From Pseudoscleropodium purum (lineage: Eukaryota; Streptophyta; Bryopsida; Hypnales; Brachytheciaceae), in assembly GCA_963969395.1 (NCBI GenBank), contig OZ017800.1:12866479-12930478 (forward strand): DNA of 64,000 nt, in the 5' to 3' direction. The translations under genes were made by a program, and so were the position numbers. The notes under the pieces were generated by a model. That model had not been told where the DNA came from. It saw only the letters and a list, made by a program, of their open reading frames with translations, and searched no databases. Shown piece by piece: positions 60,073 to 64,000 of this stretch. Each line of letters starts with the position of its first letter. Position 1 is the first letter of the stretch.

Positions 60073-61878
60073 AGTAATAAGAATTTGAAGTCTCTAATTA
60101 CAAATCAATTAAGAGTTAGAAGTTTATTTGGAATAGTTGGTAGGACAGATTGGAGATGCTCTAAAAGCATGTGTAATGGTTCTACCATAATTCGATAGCA
60201 TGTTTGACACTTGGGTGCCAAATAAATAATTAAAGTCCAAAAATGAGGTTTAGCATTTTAAAATATAATTTTTAGGAATTTGATTTTTTAGTCCCAAAAT
60301 TAGCAAGGAATTTGGCAATTTTATTTTTTAATTGATTTAAGCCAAACCTACTATCCAAGTATGGTAGCATCCAAAATGGTAACAACATAATAAAGGGCCA
60401 ATTGCAAAAAAACAAACCCAATGCAATCAATTTTAGACTTTTGGTATTTTCTTTATAATTGGGCGTACCATTTTCTTTCCTAAATTTGATAAGTTGGCCA
60501 AATATGAAAGACTTGCAATTTGACTCACAATAGGAAGAAATATAATTGTCATACCTTTTCAAACACTATTATATGTGTCAATAAATTGAACCTTCTATTT
60601 TTTATATAAAGTCCTTTTTTAATGGAATCTTTTCTCTCATTTTTATAATGTGGACAAGTCCATTTGAAGTTTGGATTCCGGACTTTCCAATGGGTCAATA
60701 TTTTTTATAAAGTCACTATTTTGGAACAAGGTCCATGCCCCTCTACTTGAAAATTCCAATATTGTTCATGTTTTTTTATCATGCACTATAGATGCTCTAA
60801 GGGTATGTTCAATAGGACCACTATATTGCCCCTCCAAAATTCTGGATTGCATTGAGGATGCATAAGAGCAACTCCAATCCAATAGCAAACTACACCAAAA
60901 GAAAAACATGTCCAGTACAACCAACTATTATGCAACTAGTGTCCTATACAACTATCATGCAACTAGTTTCCTCTCTATTAGCATCAAATCTTATCTAATT
61001 GTTTTATGTTGTTGTCTTACAACATTCATACATTGTTTTGGTTGCAAAGCAATCATTCTATAGTTGCAAAAAACAACTAGAAAACGAGTAGTGTCATATA
61101 TAGTCATTCTATAAAATGACCATAGTTGTTTCCTAGTTGTTTTCTAGTTATACACTACTTGTTTCCTAGTTGCTTTCAAAGTTCATTCCCAATTGTCTCA
61201 TATCAATTGTCTCATATCCATTGTAAAGAATACCATTAGATTGGACCAGGTTTTTTTGTTTTTAATTTCAAGTTTTTCAATTGAAAGAAAAGGCGATACT
61301 TATTTTGTAGTGAGGGTTTATATGGTGATGGGTTGATAGGATGCATAGTTTTAGGGTGGCAACTTAGGCCAAAAAATGGTGCAAAGTTGGGCAAATTGCA
61401 TGTTACATTCAGTTTTAGTCAAGCGATAGACTTGTTGACAACAAAGGTATTTATGGCGAATTTCAAAATTTTGGGAAAGTAAATTCGAGCCTTTGTGTAC
61501 CTTCTTGAAGTGAATTAGGCAAAATTTTGAGACAATTTTTTTGAAACATGGCAATGTAAAGATACTTAAGTGCATATTTATGTGAATTTAGCATTGAGTT
61601 TTCCACCTACTTGTACAATATGCACCTGCACCCTCCCAAACCCCCTTCAATGCTGAAGTTAGCAAGATTGAAAATGATGTGAAGACTACAAACTATGCTT
61701 AAGCCCAGTGCAACATTAGTATTGTCATTACAGTCTCTAGGGAAATTGCCTTCAAATCTGGAATGAAAACAACATGCATGACTTATTGAAACTAAAGATG
61801 GTTAATTACACACCAATTCCTAAGTCTATAGAAACAAAACATGTCACCCAGTTATCATTACTCAGTAGTTAGTAAAGA

Positions 61879-61991
61879 CAGGGTTGACACGACGTTTGGA
61901 CGTCCGGGACGTCCGGACCCAGACGCTGTGTCCGCAGCGTCTGCTGACATTCGCGGTCCCCGCGGACGCAGCGTCCGCTTTGACGACCCTA
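61879..61991. repeat. GC-rich hairpin block with hAT-like ends
   Basis: About 113 bp of very CpG-rich DNA in an AT-rich region. The ends CAGGGTTGACA and (inverted) TAGGGTCGTCA resemble hAT termini. Inside are several perfect palindromes: GGACGTCC twice, AGACGCTG...CAGCGTCT, and GCGGACGCAGCGTCCGC. No 8-bp target duplication was found (AGTAAAGA at left against TTTCCCCC at right), so its origin stays open. Confidence 0.5.
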
Positions 61992-62421
61992 TTTCCCCCG
62001 ACCGCCCTATCCAAATTGCCCCGCGGTCACTCCCTTAATCTTTAAACAATTAAATGTTAAATGAAGTGCAATGGTTCGCTTAAAACAATGTCTCTTATAA
62101 GTTGAAAGATTATAAAGTTTGACCATGAGTCCATGATAGTTTTGAAACTATGAAAAAATTCCAATTCATTTTCAGAAGGCAAACTAAAAAAGTTTGTGAC
62201 TTCAAATATATATATATATATATACTATTTAAAAAATCGAGATCAACACAAATACAAACATAATTAATATGGGCAAAATATATTGAATTTAATATAGAAT
62301 ACCATACATTGTGCACATTTGGCTAATTGCACATATAATTTTTTTCATTCCAATTCTATATTTCTAAACTAATTTTTAATGCCTATATAACCTATTCAAC
62401 TACTACTTCTGCACTACCAAT

Positions 62422-63915
62422 CTAATATAAATGGCGGAAATGTTCATCTGGCATCGGCCAACGATATGTATTAGAAAATCGCGTAATCACATGGGCCAAA
62501 CTAGTATTTTCATCGTCAGTCTTCGAAGAAATGCGCTTCAAATAAGCATAAGACACTTTTGCAAAGTCATGAAAGGCAAATTGTGTCGCACTAGGTGTTT
62601 TAAGTAGCACGTTGAAATATGCCTCTAACATGTTGTTTCCATTCATCCGCCGAGCAATTTTTCGAATGGCATATTCTTCCGACTTACGTGAATACATCGG
62701 AATGACTTCCACATCTGCACCTACTTTATGTAAATATGCAATACATGGATCTATCCACCATCTCCTCTACAAAGTTTGTTTCATCTCATCTGTTGATGTG
62801 AATGTGTACAAAGACTTCATTGGCTGAAAAGCTAAGGTGGTCATGCCCCAATCGCAAACTCCAATGTACACACGTGACTCATCCTCTGGAAAATGCAACA
62901 AGATGTTGTCCGGAGAAAGATCATTGTGCAAATGTCCAACAAGATGCACTGCATACATTATATGCATAAACGCCCATGTCAACTCTGTGCGCTTCTTCCG
63001 ATATCGTCCTAAATGGTGAGCTTTTACAACCTCCTCTTCGGTTGGATTCGTATACATCAAACGGATTTGAATGTTGTCTGGAAAGTCCTTATCCATATTC
63101 AACATTTGTCGAAGAGTTCCACCATTCCACCAATACGCATAACCTTCATACGTCGTTCCGTGCACCGCAGCAAACCGTATCACACTTGCGTGTGGAATTC
63201 GAATAGCCATTGATTCGTTTTGATGTTCTAACTTTGCAAGATCGGGTCGAGTTTGGTGATGAATGGATTTCTTCGCCGCAAACTCCTAATGAGGAAGTAT
63301 TCCTGGACATCCTTCAATACGGACCTTTCGAATCATTGCATATCCACCTCTCATCGTTCTATCATCAACAGCAATCACGCGTGTTGTATCTGGAAGTGCT
63401 ATGAGGTGCCGTTTGGTCCTTTCTACTTCAGCAACTCCATCATTGCTTTTCCACCAACCAATTGAACCAACTCGATTGTGCGTTTTGGCGAATGGAGCAC
63501 ATCGCCCCCTAAATAAGTCTGCTTTCAGAATCACTTCTTCAAACTAGGCGTCATTGGGTCAATATTCTTTGCCATATTTAACCAAAATGACTTTGGAATT
63601 CCACAAAGCGTCATGAACCTTGTTCTCCAAACATTTGGTGAAGTACGTTTTATGCATTTCGTCATGCCACTTTGCCACATTCAATGCATCCAATAACATC
63701 TGTGTGATGTCTACCTTGAATTTAGACACACACTCCTCTTGATATCTGATGTACTTATTGTTTAAAGACAATGTTGTTTCCGATTCATAAAATTGAACGA
63801 TGCGCTCAATCATGAATTTTTTGCATTCCTCCGAAGGACTTTGGCGAGCTACCTCCAAGTTTGATGGTCCCTCTCCATGTTTAAGCTTCGCAACCTTCTT
63901 CTTCCCCTTCGTCAT
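62422..63915 (-). pseudogene. Kinase-like protein, one frame with four in-frame stops
   Basis: From the ATG at 63915 a single frame of 497 codons runs to 62422 without a frameshift. It is broken by TGA at 63559-63561 and TAG at 63544-63546, 63286-63288 and 62767-62769. Domains: a Lys-rich N-terminal helical part (63915 to about 63560), then a protein-kinase-like fold. That fold has GGYAMIRKVRIEG as Gly-rich-loop equivalent, EFAAKKS with the VAIK-like lysine, HNDLSPDNILL as catalytic loop (HRD changed to HND) and VCDWGM for DFG. No APE motif is seen and the C-lobe is divergent. I recall similar HNDLSP...CDWG proteins as large families in mosses and lycophytes, unverified. Introns removing the stops are not apparent. 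Either a recent pseudogene of a repeated family, or a gene with unusual decoding, which is unlikely. Confidence 0.65.
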
Positions 63916-64000
63916 CGTGACAAATGAAATTGATATAGATGAAATTTTCTAATTTAAAATTGAATTCACGCGCAAGTGTTCAAAAAATTGGCAACAAGGA
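63916..64000 (-). other. Upstream edge of the kinase-like frame
   Basis: AT-rich sequence immediately 5' of the minus-strand ATG. Too short to show a promoter or a repeat boundary. Confidence 0.3.

Larger units (their letters stand above)
57680..62400. other. AT-rich intergenic sequence with small repeats
   Basis: No gene recognised. It contains TTAATCCTAAAGGAC at 58311 (a lone end of the TTAA family), the foldback at 59764-60072, and a possible ~380-bp miniature element at 60868-61250 (ends GAGCAACTCCAATCCAATAG and, inverted, CCTGGTCCAATCTAATGG) with repeated TAGTTGTTTCC inside. The GC-rich hairpin block is at 61879-61991 and a (TA)n run near 62207. Open frames such as 59102-59398 look random. 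Confidence 0.45.

Noticed and set aside
62422..63915. Stop codons repaired by U-to-C RNA editing
   Set aside because: Such editing is known from organelles of some seed-free plants; this is nuclear, repeat-rich DNA, and simple decay explains the stops.
1..64000. CRISPR arrays, operons, prophage or bacterial features
   Set aside because: No regular direct repeats with unique spacers and no bacterial gene organisation; the sequence is eukaryotic with introns.

Overview
The window reads as nuclear DNA of a land plant. It has GT-AG introns, CACTA (En/Spm) transposons with the plant tnp2, DUF4218 and DUF4216 protein blocks, an SKP1-interacting-partner-35-like ankyrin protein, and a very AT-rich, gene-poor background. 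The divergent kinase-like frame at the right edge and the long intron-bearing leader of the ankyrin gene remind me of seed-free plants (moss, lycophyte, fern), but I cannot fix the taxon.

Bases 1-18007 are a nest of mobile elements. Two CACTA elements, recognised by right termini at 12661-12676 and about 17993-18007, their subterminal GTCATT/AATGACT repeats and broken transposase exons, have been invaded four times by one family of GC-richer units. Each unit starts TGTCGCAGC, ends GCTGCGACA and, wherever both ends are visible, is flanked by a perfect 5-bp target duplication (GTAAA, TATAG, TGTGC). One unit (6335-9639) keeps an intact 552-codon gene; two have decayed copies and one has lost the gene by an internal deletion. 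TG...CA ends and 5-bp duplications are the marks of LTR integration, so these are best read as gene-carrying solo LTRs, or as a new kind of small element that carries its gene between short inverted ends. This is the main discovery candidate of the window.

Bases 18008-50000 are AT-rich and almost without genes. They hold a ~920-bp repeat family ending CCCCTAAAG...CTTTAGGGG inside TTAA, an almost perfect 1221-bp inverted repeat with an 893-bp spacer that contains two of those repeats, several foldback elements and short tandem duplications. One small two-exon gene (31545-31946, 75 aa) sits in a GC-richer island and is too short to stand out as a long open frame.

Bases 50000-55400 are a genic island: a promoter with a long leader and probable leader intron, the 566-aa SKIP35-like ankyrin protein (52195-53895), and then exon-like pieces that may belong to a second split gene. 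Bases 55700-62400 return to repeats: T-headed SINE/LINE-like scraps, a hAT-type miniature element with an 8-bp target duplication, another foldback and a GC-rich hairpin block. Bases 62422-63915 (minus) hold one continuous 497-codon frame for a kinase-like protein, broken only by four point stop codons.

Nothing suggests that the genes form a shared pathway. The common theme is successive transposition followed by base-substitution decay. All identifications come from reading the sequence; no database search was possible.
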